Assembly: GCA_904420225.1 (NCBI GenBank)
Contig: CAJFUP010000009.1
Span: 1 to 37,434 of the forward strand
Reading direction: 5' to 3'
From: an uncultured Lachnospiraceae bacterium
Lineage (GTDB): Bacteria; Bacillota; Clostridia; Lachnospirales; Lachnospiraceae
DNA: 37,434 bases
This document shows positions 8,352 to 16,875 of the stretch, one piece after another (positions within the stretch are counted from its first letter, which is position 1; each line of letters starts with the position of its first letter). Below the pieces are notes generated by a model. It was not told where the DNA came from, searched no databases, and worked only from the letters and a program-made list of their open reading frames with translations. A program made the translations under genes and the position numbers.

Positions 8352-8372
8352 TTCAGAGCTTCGCAAGCGCCT
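8352..8372 (+). repeat. Short hairpin repeat, copy 2
   Basis: Matches 4523-4543 at 20 of 21 positions, including the whole GCTTCGCAAGCGCCT core. It starts 24 bases after the sulfatase stop. Confidence 0.45.
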
Positions 8373-8444
8373 ATTTCTTCCTATATTAAAGAAGGAGACA
8401 ACTTGCTGCTGGAGGCGCAGGTGGTCATCAGAAGAAAAAGACAC

Positions 8445-8488
8445 AAAAAAGCCCCTGGCTTCTCAAAAAAAGAAGACAGGGGCTTTTT
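8445..8488. terminator. Strong terminator after the sulfatase gene
   Basis: GCCCCTG (8451-8457) pairs with CAGGGGC (8477-8483), with CTTCT/AGAAG inside. It is flanked by A6 on the left and T5 on the right, so it can act on both strands. Confidence 0.9.
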
Positions 8489-8849
8489 GTTGGAGAAAAT
8501 ATCCCCATAAACGAGGAGTGGAGCCGATATCAAATCGGCTCCATATGTTATGAAAAAGGATGTTGAAATAATCAAAATTTAAGGGGGGGGGTACCTGGCG
8601 GTTTCCCGCCAGGTATGAGTATGAAAAAGCTTTAATTCTCAAGTGATGGGGATCAACTTGAAAAGTACTTTATTCAAGTACAACTATAGTATATCCGTAA
8701 TTTGTGTCTAAAGTTTGTCCTTTTTATGAAAAAGTCGTTAAAAAAAATTAATAAAAAATAAAGGAAATATTTCGGAATTTATGGAATCACTGGGGTATTT
8801 GAAACGGTTTCGCAAATTCTTACAATAAACATAATTTTAAAAAAGGGTC
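8489..8849. other. Non-coding spacer with hairpins, a G9 tract and AT-rich DNA
   Basis: No gene is visible in this part of the 674-bp gap between the sulfatase and mbl. It holds a 9-bp hairpin (GGAGCCGAT 8520-8528 with 8534-8542), a run of nine G at 8583-8591 directly followed by a 10-bp hairpin (TACCTGGCGG 8592-8601 with 8606-8615), an inverted repeat ACTTGAA/TTCAAGT (8656-8662, 8673-8679) and an 11-bp palindrome GAAACGGTTTC (8801-8811). The stretch from 8640 on is strongly AT-rich. None of these has a clear match to a known riboswitch. Confidence 0.6.
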
Positions 8850-8878
8850 TTTTAAAATCAGGGCGGATTGTATATAAT
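8850..8878 (+). promoter_or_regulatory. Candidate mbl promoter
   Basis: A perfect TATAAT at 8873-8878 lies at the end of the AT-rich spacer, with only a weak -35 (TTTTAA, 8850-8855). It gives a leader of about 120 bases before the mbl ATG. Confidence 0.5.
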
Positions 8879-9002
8879 AGAAAAGTCAAGCTGGGTATTT
8901 TTAGCTTACATACAAGGATTTCAAAAGAGGCTCACCGCAAAGGACCGGTCTCTCCGCAAAAGGGAAAGGGCTGCGGTGTTGATGGATAGAAAGGAGATTA
9001 GA

Positions 9003-10016
9003 ATGGGATTTGGAATATTCGGGGTATCTGCGGATATTGGAATTGACCTTGGTACAGCTAGTATTTTAGTATATATAAAAGGAAAAGGAGTCGTGCTGAA
9101 GGAGCCCTCTGTGGTGGCTTTTGACCGAAATACCAATGAAATCAAGGCGATAGGCGAAGAGGCTCGCCTGATGATTGGTAGAACACCCGGCAATATTGTG
9201 GCTGTCAGGCCGCTTCGCCAGGGCGTTATCTCCGACTACACCATAACTGAAAAAATGATCCGCTATTTCATTCAAAAGGCCGTGGGAAAGCGTACCTTCC
9301 GCAAGCCGAGGATTTGTGTCTGCGTCCCCAGCCAGATTACGGAAGTGGAGAGAAAAGCTGTGGAGGACGCCACCTATAATGCCGGAGCCAGAGAGGTATT
9401 TCTCATTGAGGAGCCTGTGGCGGCAGCCATCGGCGCGGGTATTGATATCGCCAAGCCCTGCGGAAACATGGTGGTGGATATCGGCGGCGGTACCACAGAC
9501 GTGGCGGTCATCTCCCTGGGCGGGACAGTGGTCAGCGAATCGCTGAAGCTGGCCGGTGATGATTTCGATGAGGCCATTGTCCGCTATATGCGGAAGAAAC
9601 ACAATCTGCTCATCGGTGAGCGCACGGCAGAAGAAATTAAAATCAAAATTGGAACCTGCTATAAGAGGGCGGATGAGCTGACCATCGATGTGAGAGGCCG
9701 CAATCTGGTGACAGGACTCCCCAGAATCATTACGCTGACGTCCGATGAGACATTGGAAGCGCTGAGAGAGCCTGCCAACCAGATTGTGGAGAGCGTCCAC
9801 AATGTGCTGGAAAAGACACCGCCGGAGTTATCCGCTGATATCTCCGATCGGGGAATTGTACTGACAGGCGGCGGCGCGCTGCTCCATGGATTGGAGCAGC
9901 TCATTGAGGAGAAGACGGGAATTTCCACCATGACAGCGGAAGATCCCATGACGTGTGTGGCTGTGGGAACTGGAAGGTATATTGAATTTTTGAACAATCC
10001 CACCGCTGAAGAGTAA
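9003..10016 (+). CDS. mbl: MreB-family rod-shape protein, Mbl type
   Basis: 337 aa. The ATG at 9003 has AAGGAG at 8991-8996; the in-frame extension upstream is leader. The actin-like ATPase signature is complete: an N-terminal IDLGTAS phosphate loop, IEEPVAAAIGAG, the second phosphate motif VVDIGGGTTDVAVIS, and a C-terminal LTGGGALL adenosine motif. MreB paralogues form membrane-bound filaments that guide the elongation peptidoglycan synthases. Naming it Mbl rests mainly on context: Mbl genes follow spoIIID in Bacillus, and no mreC or mreD is nearby as would be expected for the main MreB. It is monocistronic, between a long AT-rich leader and a terminator. Confidence 0.88.
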   Translation: MGFGIFGVSADIGIDLGTASILVYIKGKGVVLKEPSVVAFDRNTNEIKAIGEEARLMIGRTPGNIVAVRPLRQGVISDYTITEKMIRYFIQKAVGKRTFRKPRICVCVPSQITEVERKAVEDATYNAGAREVFLIEEPVAAAIGAGIDIAKPCGNMVVDIGGGTTDVAVISLGGTVVSESLKLAGDDFDEAIVRYMRKKHNLLIGERTAEEIKIKIGTCYKRADELTIDVRGRNLVTGLPRIITLTSDETLEALREPANQIVESVHNVLEKTPPELSADISDRGIVLTGGGALLHGLEQLIEEKTGISTMTAEDPMTCVAVGTGRYIEFLNNPTAEE

Positions 10017-10037
10017 ACAGAACAGACCAGATGGCAG

Positions 10038-10114
10038 AAAGGATGCTGCGAAAGGAAAATCTGATGATGTGCGGCGGTAGCGGCGGACAGATTCCCTTAT
10101 GCGGCATCCTTTTT
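10038..10114 (+). terminator. Long-loop terminator after mbl
   Basis: AAAGGATGC (10038-10046) pairs with GCATCCTTT (10104-10112) and the T-run continues to 10114. The large loop carries a CGGCGG direct repeat. It ends 43 bases before the recD2 start. Confidence 0.65.
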
Positions 10115-10157
10115 GAACGTTCAGGGTACAAAGCGTGGAGATGGAGGAACGTGTACT

Positions 10158-12416
10158 GTGGAGATTCAGGGATATGTGGAACACATCGTATTCCGCAATG
10201 AGGACAATGGCTACAGTGTCATTAATCTGACGGAAAATACCAAAGAACACTGCCTGGTGGGAATCTTTCCCTCCATCTCGGAGGGAGAATACATACGGGC
10301 AGAGGGGGAGATGATCAAGCATCCGGTATATGGCGATCAGATGCGGGTGGATTCCTACGAATTTATAGCTCCCTCCGATGCCCAGTCCACCCAGCGGTAT
10401 CTGGCGTCGGGAACCATAAAGGGGATCGGAGCGGCCATGGCGGCCAGAATTGTCAAGGCATTTGGGGACGATACCTTTCGGATTATTGAAGAAGAACCGG
10501 AACGGCTGGCGGAGGTCAAGGGCATCAGCGAGAGGAAGGCCATGGAAATCGCCGGTCAGGTGGCGGCCAAGAGGGACGCCAGGCAGGCCATGATTTTTCT
10601 TCAGCAGTATGGAATAACCATCAATCTGGCTGTGAAGATTTATGGACGCTATGGACAGGACGTTTATAAAATTCTCAGGGAAAATCCATATCGTCTGGCC
10701 GATGACATAACGGGAGTGGGATTTCGCATGGCCGATGAGATCGCCAGAAGAGCGGGGATTCGCCCAGATTCTGATTTTCGGATCAAAAGCGGTCTATTTT
10801 ATGCCCTCCTGCAGGGGGTATCCCAGGGACATACGTATTTGCCGGAAGAGGAGCTCTATCAGCGGGCCGGGCAGCTTCTGGGGGCGGAGGGACTGGATCT
10901 TCAAAAACATGTCATGGATCTGGTCATGGACAGAAAACTTGTGGTGAAAGAGCGCAATGGACAGAGGATCATGTATGCAGCCCAGTATTATTACATGGAG
11001 CTGAACACCGCCAAGATGCTTTTGGATTTGAATGTGCGGGACTCCATTTCCGAAAAAGAAGTGCAGAGAAAAATCAAGGCCATTGAAGCAGCGGAAAACA
11101 TTGCTCTGGATGATATGCAGAGGCGGGCTGTTATGGAGGCAGTCAATAACGGCGTTACCATCATCACAGGAGGCCCAGGTACAGGAAAAACCACGACTAT
11201 TAACACCATCATCCGCTACTTTGACAAAGAAGGGCTGGACATCCTTCTGGCAGCCCCCACAGGGCGGGCGGCCAAAAGGATGACAGAGGCCACTGGATAT
11301 CAGGCTCAGACCATTCACCGTATGCTGGAATTGTCCGGCGCACCAAAGCAGGAGGGGGAACAGGCCATGGGAGATGCCACATCATTCGGCAGAAATGAGG
11401 AAAATCCCCTGGAAGCGGATGTGGTAATTATCGATGAGATGTCCATGGTGGATATTCATTTGATGTACTCCCTTTTAAAGGCGGTCACTGTGGGAATGCG
11501 TCTGATTTTGGTGGGGGATGTGAATCAGCTTCCCAGTGTGGGGCCAGGAAATGTGCTGAAGGATATCATCCGTTCCCACTGTTTCAATGTGGTTATGCTG
11601 ACGAAAATCTTTCGCCAGGCTTCAGAGAGCGATATTATTGTCAATGCCCATAAAATCAATCAGGGAGAACCTGTGCTTCCCAAAAAAGGCAGCCGGGACT
11701 TTCTGTTTATCCAGCGGGATAATCCCAGCAGCATCATTGGGGCCACCATCACGCTGGTGCGGGAAAAACTCCCTCCTTATGTAAAAGCAGATATCCATGA
11801 AATCCAGGTGCTCACTCCCATGAGAAAGGGACCTTTGGGGGTGGAACAGCTCAATATAACACTTCAGCGGTACCTCAATCCTCCAGACCCCTCCAAAGCG
11901 GAGAGGGAACATGGCTCCGGCCTGTTTCGGGAAGGAGATAAGGTGATGCAGATCAAAAACAATTATCAGCTGGAGTGGGAGACAGCCGGGCGTTACGCTC
12001 TTCCTCAGGACAGCGGGGTGGGAGTTTTCAATGGCGACATGGGAATTATCATGGAAATCAATCAGTATACAGAGCAGATGACGGTGGAGTTTGACGAGGG
12101 CAGGCGGGTGGTTTATGGATTTAAACAGTTGGACGAGCTGGAACTGGCCTATGCAGTGACCATCCATAAATCCCAGGGAAGCGAATACCCGGCGGTGGTT
12201 ATCCCGCTGCTGACAGGTCCGCGGATGCTGATGACCAGAAATCTTCTCTATACTGCCGTCACCAGAGCCAAGCAGTGTGTCTGTGTGGTGGGCAGTGTGG
12301 ATACCTTTCAATCCATGATTGATAATGAACAGGAGCAGAAACGCTACAGCGGTCTTTGCCAGATGATCCAGGAGACGGAGAAGCTGGGGCGTGAGGAAGA
12401 GCGGGGATTGCTTTAA
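10158..12416 (+). CDS. recD2: ATP-dependent DNA helicase RecD2 (RecD/TraA family)
   Basis: 752 aa from a GTG at 10158, with GGAGG at 10143-10147. An OB-like N-terminal domain is followed by helix-hairpin-helix repeats (GTIKGIGAAMAARIVKAFG, LAEVKGISERKAMEI), then a superfamily 1B helicase core. Walker A GGPGTGKTTT lies near residues 338-347, Walker B is IIDEMSM, and the C-terminal MTRNLLYTAVTRAK motif couples ATP to DNA. RecD2 enzymes are 5'-3' helicases acting without RecBC, linked to replication fork and mismatch repair. The layout and length are typical. A downstream ComF gene starts 38 bases after the stop, probably in the same transcript. Confidence 0.95.
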   Translation: MEIQGYVEHIVFRNEDNGYSVINLTENTKEHCLVGIFPSISEGEYIRAEGEMIKHPVYGDQMRVDSYEFIAPSDAQSTQRYLASGTIKGIGAAMAARIVKAFGDDTFRIIEEEPERLAEVKGISERKAMEIAGQVAAKRDARQAMIFLQQYGITINLAVKIYGRYGQDVYKILRENPYRLADDITGVGFRMADEIARRAGIRPDSDFRIKSGLFYALLQGVSQGHTYLPEEELYQRAGQLLGAEGLDLQKHVMDLVMDRKLVVKERNGQRIMYAAQYYYMELNTAKMLLDLNVRDSISEKEVQRKIKAIEAAENIALDDMQRRAVMEAVNNGVTIITGGPGTGKTTTINTIIRYFDKEGLDILLAAPTGRAAKRMTEATGYQAQTIHRMLELSGAPKQEGEQAMGDATSFGRNEENPLEADVVIIDEMSMVDIHLMYSLLKAVTVGMRLILVGDVNQLPSVGPGNVLKDIIRSHCFNVVMLTKIFRQASESDIIVNAHKINQGEPVLPKKGSRDFLFIQRDNPSSIIGATITLVREKLPPYVKADIHEIQVLTPMRKGPLGVEQLNITLQRYLNPPDPSKAEREHGSGLFREGDKVMQIKNNYQLEWETAGRYALPQDSGVGVFNGDMGIIMEINQYTEQMTVEFDEGRRVVYGFKQLDELELAYAVTIHKSQGSEYPAVVIPLLTGPRMLMTRNLLYTAVTRAKQCVCVVGSVDTFQSMIDNEQEQKRYSGLCQMIQETEKLGREEERGLL

Positions 12417-12454
12417 TCATGGGGAGACATCATCAGGAAGAAGGGGGAGAGAGA

Positions 12455-13204
12455 ATGGGAGGTTTTTTAAATAAGCAGATGATTTTATCTGTGAAAGAAC
12501 AGGCGGAAGAATGGCTGTTTCCCAGGCGGTGCCCGGTATGTCTGGATATTGCCGTGCCGTCTGGAGCCATGATTTGCGCTGCCTGCGGTGACAAACTGCC
12601 GCTGGTGGAGGAACCCATGTGCAAAAAATGCGGTAAGCCGCTGGAGCAGGCAGAAAAAGAATACTGTCGGGATTGCAGCAGATATCTGCGCGCTTTTGAA
12701 CGGGGAATTGCTCTGATGCCGTATTCCCATGAGATCGTCCATCGCCTGATGATGCGGGTGAAATATAAAAATGCCCGTCAGCTATTGGATTATCCCTGCG
12801 CTCTCATGGGGGAGCGGTATCGGTCTGCCGTGGGGTCCTGGAACATTCAGGCCCTGATTCCCGTGCCTCTGCATCCATCCAGGCGCAGAATGCGCGGATT
12901 CAATCAGGCTGCGGAAATTGCCCACAGACTGGGAAAAAGCTGGAATATTCCTGTGGACGGAGATTTGCTTTTTCGGGTGAGAAATACGACACCCCAAAAG
13001 GAGCTTGATTCCATGGAACGCTGGCAGAACTTAAAGGGCGCCTTTGCCGTGGCAGGGGATTGGGGCACATATGAGCGGGTGATGCTGGTGGATGACATTT
13101 ACACCACCGGGAATACGGCTCAGGCATGCGCGGCTGCCCTGCTGGAAAGCGGAATTGATCGGGTATATTTGGCTGTCTTGGCGATTGGCAGAGATCCGCA
13201 TTAA
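12455..13204 (+). CDS. comF: ComF family phosphoribosyltransferase-like protein
   Basis: 249 aa. The ATG at 12455 is preferred over the in-frame ATG at 12419 because a GGGGGAG purine run precedes it. The N-terminal zinc-ribbon-like part has CPVC, CAAC, CKKC and CRDC pairs within the first 75 residues. The C-terminal type I phosphoribosyltransferase domain has PVPLHPSRRRMRGFNQA and the PRPP loop MLVDDIYTTGNT. In naturally competent bacteria ComF helps DNA uptake, and it is kept in many species without known competence, where its job is unclear. It follows recD2 after a 38-base gap, a common neighbour pairing for DNA metabolism genes. Confidence 0.93.
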   Translation: MGGFLNKQMILSVKEQAEEWLFPRRCPVCLDIAVPSGAMICAACGDKLPLVEEPMCKKCGKPLEQAEKEYCRDCSRYLRAFERGIALMPYSHEIVHRLMMRVKYKNARQLLDYPCALMGERYRSAVGSWNIQALIPVPLHPSRRRMRGFNQAAEIAHRLGKSWNIPVDGDLLFRVRNTTPQKELDSMERWQNLKGAFAVAGDWGTYERVMLVDDIYTTGNTAQACAAALLESGIDRVYLAVLAIGRDPH

Positions 13205-13280
13205 TCCCAAAAACAGGAATCAGAATTCATTAAAATTTAATAAATCTATTGTTTCTTTATACTATCCCCCTTTTGATTTG

Positions 13281-13289
13281 TGCTATAAT
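13281..13289 (+). promoter_or_regulatory. Extended -10 promoter of the two-component operon
   Basis: TGC directly before TATAAT (13284-13289), 60 bases upstream of the kinase ATG. No convincing -35 is seen at 17 bases, as expected for an extended -10 promoter. Confidence 0.55.
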
Positions 13290-13348
13290 GAATCATAGCA
13301 AAGTTTTCCTAATTGAGTAAACAAATAGCAGAATGGAGAGTGGACGCA

Positions 13349-14836
13349 ATGAAGCTGAAGACAAAACTGTGGATATCATTCGGCTGTATTATTCTTCTGC
13401 CCATCTTGCTGATCTGTGTGTGCGCCCATTTGCTGGTCTCCTATCAGCTGCGGGTCATTGACCGCACATATAATATCAATACTTCAGTGGAAGATATCCT
13501 TCCCAATTCCACAAGACTGGTGAACCAGGTAATGGCACAGATTCAGGAAACCATCCGCAGAGACGTGGAGCTGAATCCGGATAATTTTACAAAAGAAGAG
13601 TATTTGAACCAGCTCAGTGAGACGCTGAAATCCAAAGGAGGTTCGTATCTGATTGTCCGCAAAGGGAAGGATGTCATCTTTGACAGCGGTTCGTTGAGTG
13701 ATATCTATCAGTACCTGCCGGAAGAATCAGAGGAGGACGAGGAGTATATCAGCGGGACGTATCTGGGCGGTGACGGATCGCTGTTGGTGAAAGGCCAGAA
13801 TATCACATTTTCCGATGGGATCACTGGCACGGTATTCATCGCCATGGAGGCGGATACTTGGATTCCAGAGCTGAAGGTTATGATTGCCCAGCTGCTGGTG
13901 TCGGTGATTGTGGTGCTGGTGATCACTGCCGGGGTATTTATATTTTGGATTTACCGTTCCATCCTGCATCCCTTAAACATGCTTAAGGATGCAGCCCAGA
14001 ATATCAAAGAGGGGAATTTGGATTTTAAGATCCAGGCAAATGAAAACGATGAATTGGGCAAACTTTGCGTGAGCTTTGAAGAGATGCGCAAAAGGCTCAA
14101 GGAATCGGCAGAGGAAAAAGTCCAATTTGATAAGGAAAGCAAAGAACTGGTCAGCAACATTTCCCATGATTTGAAGACGCCCATTACGGCCATCAAAGGA
14201 TATGTGGAGGGAATCATGGATGGAGTGGCGGATACGCCGGAAAAAATGAACCGCTACATTCGCACCATTTACAATAAAGCCAATGATATGGACAGACTGA
14301 TCAATGAGCTGACCCTATATTCCAAAATTGATACCAATCGAATTCCATATACATTTGCCAAGATCAATGTGGCGGATTATTTTAGAGACTGTGTGGAAGA
14401 AGTACAGCTGGAACTGGAGTCCAGAAACATTGAATTCGGGTTTTATAATTACTGTGAGGAATCCATCGTAGTCATTGCCGACGCAGAGCAGCTGAAACGG
14501 GTGATCAATAATATCATTGGAAATTCCATCAAATATTTTGATAAACCCAAGGGAAAGATCAATATGCGAATAAAGGATGTGGGAGATTTTATACAGGTGG
14601 AAATCGAAGACAATGGCAAGGGCATCGCCCAGCGCGATTTGCCGTATATTTTTGATCGCTTCTACCGAACCGATTCATCCAGAAACTCATCCAAAGGAGG
14701 AAGCGGAATTGGTCTGGCCATTGTCAAGAAAATCATTGAGGATCATGGCGGCAGGATCTGGGCCACATCCAAAGAGGGAACGGGTACAGTTATGTACTTT
14801 GTTTTGAGAAAATATCAGGAGGTTATTCATGAGTAA
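13349..14836 (+). CDS. Two-component sensor histidine kinase (HAMP, HisKA, HATPase)
   Basis: 495 aa. The ATG at 13349 has GGAGAG upstream; the longer in-frame TTG at 13313 has none. Membrane span 1 is about residues 7-30, an external sensor domain of about 150 residues is acidic near 125-135, and span 2 is about 181-202. A HAMP linker follows, then the H-box SNISHDLKTPIT with the phosphorylated His273. The N, G1 and G2 boxes appear as NIIGNS, VEIEDNGKGI and GGSGIGLAIVKKI. It would autophosphorylate and pass phosphate to the next gene product, whose start overlaps this stop by 8 bases. The signal is unknown; no target genes such as transporters lie next to it. Confidence 0.94.
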   Translation: MKLKTKLWISFGCIILLPILLICVCAHLLVSYQLRVIDRTYNINTSVEDILPNSTRLVNQVMAQIQETIRRDVELNPDNFTKEEYLNQLSETLKSKGGSYLIVRKGKDVIFDSGSLSDIYQYLPEESEEDEEYISGTYLGGDGSLLVKGQNITFSDGITGTVFIAMEADTWIPELKVMIAQLLVSVIVVLVITAGVFIFWIYRSILHPLNMLKDAAQNIKEGNLDFKIQANENDELGKLCVSFEEMRKRLKESAEEKVQFDKESKELVSNISHDLKTPITAIKGYVEGIMDGVADTPEKMNRYIRTIYNKANDMDRLINELTLYSKIDTNRIPYTFAKINVADYFRDCVEEVQLELESRNIEFGFYNYCEESIVVIADAEQLKRVINNIIGNSIKYFDKPKGKINMRIKDVGDFIQVEIEDNGKGIAQRDLPYIFDRFYRTDSSRNSSKGGSGIGLAIVKKIIEDHGGRIWATSKEGTGTVMYFVLRKYQEVIHE

Positions 14837-15518
14837 AATATTAATTATAGAAGATGAGGAAAGTATTGCGGAGTTGGAGAAAGATTATTTGGAATTGAGT
14901 GGGTTTGAGGTCCATATTGAGAATTCTGGAGACGCAGGACTGCAGGAGGCCTTAAATCATGAGTATGATCTATTTATATTGGACTTGATGCTGCCGGGTG
15001 TGGATGGATTCGAAATCTGCCGTAAGATTCGGGAGGTAAAAAATGCTCCCATTTTGATGGTATCTGCCAAAAGGGACGACATTGATAAAATTAGGGGGCT
15101 GGGACTGGGAGCTGATGACTATATCACGAAACCTTTCAGTCCCAGCGAGTTGGTGGCTCGAGTGAAGGCCCATCTGGCCCGCTATGAGCGCCTCATCGGA
15201 AGCGCCATGCCCAAAAATGATATTATTGAGATTCGCGGGATCAAGATTGATAAAACGGCCAGAAGAGTGTGGGTTAACGGGGAAGAGCGGCAGTTTACCA
15301 CCAAGGAGTTTGATCTTTTGACGTTTTTGGCAGAACATCCCAACCATGTGTATACCAAAGAAGAACTGTTCCGGGAAATCTGGGATATGGAATCCATCGG
15401 CGAAATCGCCACTGTAACGGTGCATATTAAAAAAATCCGCGAAAAAATAGAGTTCGACACGGCAAAGCCCCAATATATTGAAACCATCTGGGGAGTGGGA
15501 TACCGCTTTAAGGTATGA
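14829..15518 (+). CDS. OmpR/PhoB-family response regulator
   Basis: 229 aa. The ATG lies inside the end of the kinase gene (8-base overlap), with AGGAGG just upstream, so translation is coupled. The receiver domain has the acidic pair EDEE near residues 8-11, the phosphorylated Asp52 in LFILDLMLPG, a conserved SAK near 80 and the TKPFSPSEL lysine near 101. The winged-helix DNA-binding domain occupies the last 100 residues, with FTTKEFDLLTFLAEHP and the VTVHIKKIREKIE recognition helix region ending in WGVGYRF. It should bind direct repeats at its target promoters. The target is not visible from context. Confidence 0.95.
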   Translation: MSKILIIEDEESIAELEKDYLELSGFEVHIENSGDAGLQEALNHEYDLFILDLMLPGVDGFEICRKIREVKNAPILMVSAKRDDIDKIRGLGLGADDYITKPFSPSELVARVKAHLARYERLIGSAMPKNDIIEIRGIKIDKTARRVWVNGEERQFTTKEFDLLTFLAEHPNHVYTKEELFREIWDMESIGEIATVTVHIKKIREKIEFDTAKPQYIETIWGVGYRFKV

Positions 15519-15543
15519 GATCATCAATTTTGGCAAAAGAGTC

Positions 15544-15572
15544 TGGACGCCGCAATCGCAGTGTGCTAAAAT
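15544..15572 (+). promoter_or_regulatory. Candidate promoter of the HAD phosphatase gene
   Basis: TGGACG (15544-15549), 17 bases, then TAAAAT (15567-15572) preceded by TGC. It begins 26 bases after the response regulator stop. Confidence 0.45.
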
Positions 15573-15657
15573 AAACGTTACAGAAATTGCGAGAAAAGGA
15601 TGCGGAGTCCAGGGCTTTTTGATTTCGCGTCCAACCATTATGGTAAGAGGAGAGGGA

Positions 15658-16314
15658 ATGGACAAACAATATATCCTGTTTGATTTGGATGGGACGCTGA
15701 CAGATCCTTTGGATGGGATCACCAAATCGGCGCAGCATGCGCTGGAGCATTTTGGGATACGGGTGAAAGATCACACTTCGCTGTCATTTTTCATCGGCCC
15801 GCCCCTGCGCGATACGTTCAAAAGGCACTATCACATGAGCGATCAGCAGACGGACGAGGCGATCCGGGTGTTTCGGGAATATTTCGAACCCACGGGAATT
15901 TTTGAGAATGAGATTTATGAGGGAATTCCCGCCATGCTGGAGCATTTGGTGCAGGCGGGCAGAAGCCTTATTTTGGCCACTTCCAAACCGGTGGATTTTG
16001 CTGAGCGGATACTGGAGTATTTTGATATCAAAGATTATTTTGACTTCATAGCGGGAAGCACCATGGATGAGAGAAGGGCCAATAAAGAGGATATCATCGC
16101 CTACGCTTTGGAGGAGTGTCAGCTCATTGACTTGTCGGAGCTGGTTATGGTGGGAGACAGGAAGTATGATATAGAAGCCGCCAAAGCGTTTGGCATCTAC
16201 ACGGTGGGCGTTCTGTACGGATACGGCACCAAAGAAGAGCTGAAGCGGGCCGGGGCGGACTGCATTGTGAAGACAGTGGAGGAGCTGGAAGAAGTTCTCC
16301 TGGAAGTGGAATAG
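15658..16314 (+). CDS. HAD hydrolase, phosphoglycolate phosphatase-like
   Basis: 218 aa. The ATG at 15658 follows AGAGGAGAGGG; the long in-frame extension upstream covers the promoter and is not coding. Motif I is DLDGTLTD, with the nucleophile and acid aspartates. A helical cap follows, then motif II as LATSKP, a motif III lysine in RANKEDI, and motif IV VGDRKYDIEAAKAFG. The cap type and length fit the Gph/PpaX branch, which dephosphorylates small molecules such as phosphoglycolate or releases pyrophosphate products. Substrate cannot be fixed from sequence. It sits alone, just before the ribosomal and secretion cluster, whose promoter begins 25 bases after its stop. Confidence 0.88.
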   Translation: MDKQYILFDLDGTLTDPLDGITKSAQHALEHFGIRVKDHTSLSFFIGPPLRDTFKRHYHMSDQQTDEAIRVFREYFEPTGIFENEIYEGIPAMLEHLVQAGRSLILATSKPVDFAERILEYFDIKDYFDFIAGSTMDERRANKEDIIAYALEECQLIDLSELVMVGDRKYDIEAAKAFGIYTVGVLYGYGTKEELKRAGADCIVKTVEELEEVLLEVE

Positions 16315-16338
16315 AATAAGCTTTTTTGATAAAAGAAC

Positions 16339-16367
16339 TTGACGTTCCCATACGCCTGTGATATAGT
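16339..16367 (+). promoter_or_regulatory. Main promoter of the rpmG-secE-nusG cluster
   Basis: TTGACG (16339-16344), 17 bases, TATAGT (16362-16367). The leader that follows has a short AAGAC/GTCTT hairpin and a run of eight T ending near 16402, which could act as a weak attenuator. Confidence 0.75.
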
Positions 16368-16451
16368 ATATAGGCGTGTGGAAGACGTCGGGTCTTTTTT
16401 TTGTGCAAAAAATCGGCCCCATCAATTAAAATACAAGTGGAGGTGGAAGTT

Positions 16452-16601
16452 GTGCGCGTAAATATCACATTGGCATGTACGGAGTGTAAACAGCGTAATT
16501 ACACAATGACGAAGGATAAAAAGAACCATCCTGACCGTATGGAAACAAAGAAATACTGCAGATTCTGTAAGAGACACACATCACACAAGGAAACAAAGTA
16601 A
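16452..16601 (+). CDS. rpmG: 50S ribosomal protein L33, zinc-binding form
   Basis: 49 aa from a GTG at 16452 with GGAGGT at 16439-16444. The protein begins [17 protein letters not shown] and ends [14 protein letters not shown], so both CxxC pairs of the zinc-binding L33 type are present. L33 sits near the E site of the large subunit. Zinc-type and zinc-free paralogues often coexist and are swapped under zinc limitation; only this copy is in the window. The order rpmG-secE-nusG is standard for Firmicutes. Confidence 0.97.
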   Translation: MRVNITLACTECKQRNYTMTKDKKNHPDRMETKKYCRFCKRHTSHKETK

Positions 16602-16628
16602 AACGTGTTCAGGCTAAGGAGTGAACGT

Positions 16629-16862
16629 ATGGAAAAAACAGAAAAAAAGAAGAAGGCTGGGAAAGGCGCAGCCGCATCCGTAAAGGGCTTCTTCAAAGGT
16701 CTCAAGTCTGAATTCAAAAAAATCATCTGGCCGGATAAACAGTCGCTGGGCAGACAGACTGCAGCGGTGATTATTATCTCCATTTTGCTGTGCGTGGTGA
16801 TCCGTCTGCTGGATATTGCCATGCAGTATGGAATCGGATTCTTGGAAACAATGATTCAGTGA
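16629..16862 (+). CDS. secE: Preprotein translocase subunit SecE
   Basis: 77 aa from the ATG at 16629, with AAGGAG just upstream; the in-frame GTG at 16605 is not needed. A lysine-rich cytoplasmic start is followed by the conserved amphipathic helix KGFFKGLKSEFKKIIWPDK and one membrane span (about 45-68). This is the single-span Gram-positive form. SecE clamps the two halves of SecY. It lies between L33 and NusG, as usual. Confidence 0.96.
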   Translation: MEKTEKKKKAGKGAAASVKGFFKGLKSEFKKIIWPDKQSLGRQTAAVIIISILLCVVIRLLDIAMQYGIGFLETMIQ

Positions 16863-16875
16863 GAGAGGTAATCGT

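Noticed and set aside
8403-8570. TTG-started frame after AAGGAG downstream of the sulfatase
   Set aside because: It runs straight through a strong terminator hairpin and has a basic, repeat-like composition.
8801-8811. GAAACGGTTTC as a CcpA (cre) site
   Set aside because: It is a perfect palindrome, but the central CG spacing and flanks do not fit the cre consensus, and the location far upstream of mbl gives no support.
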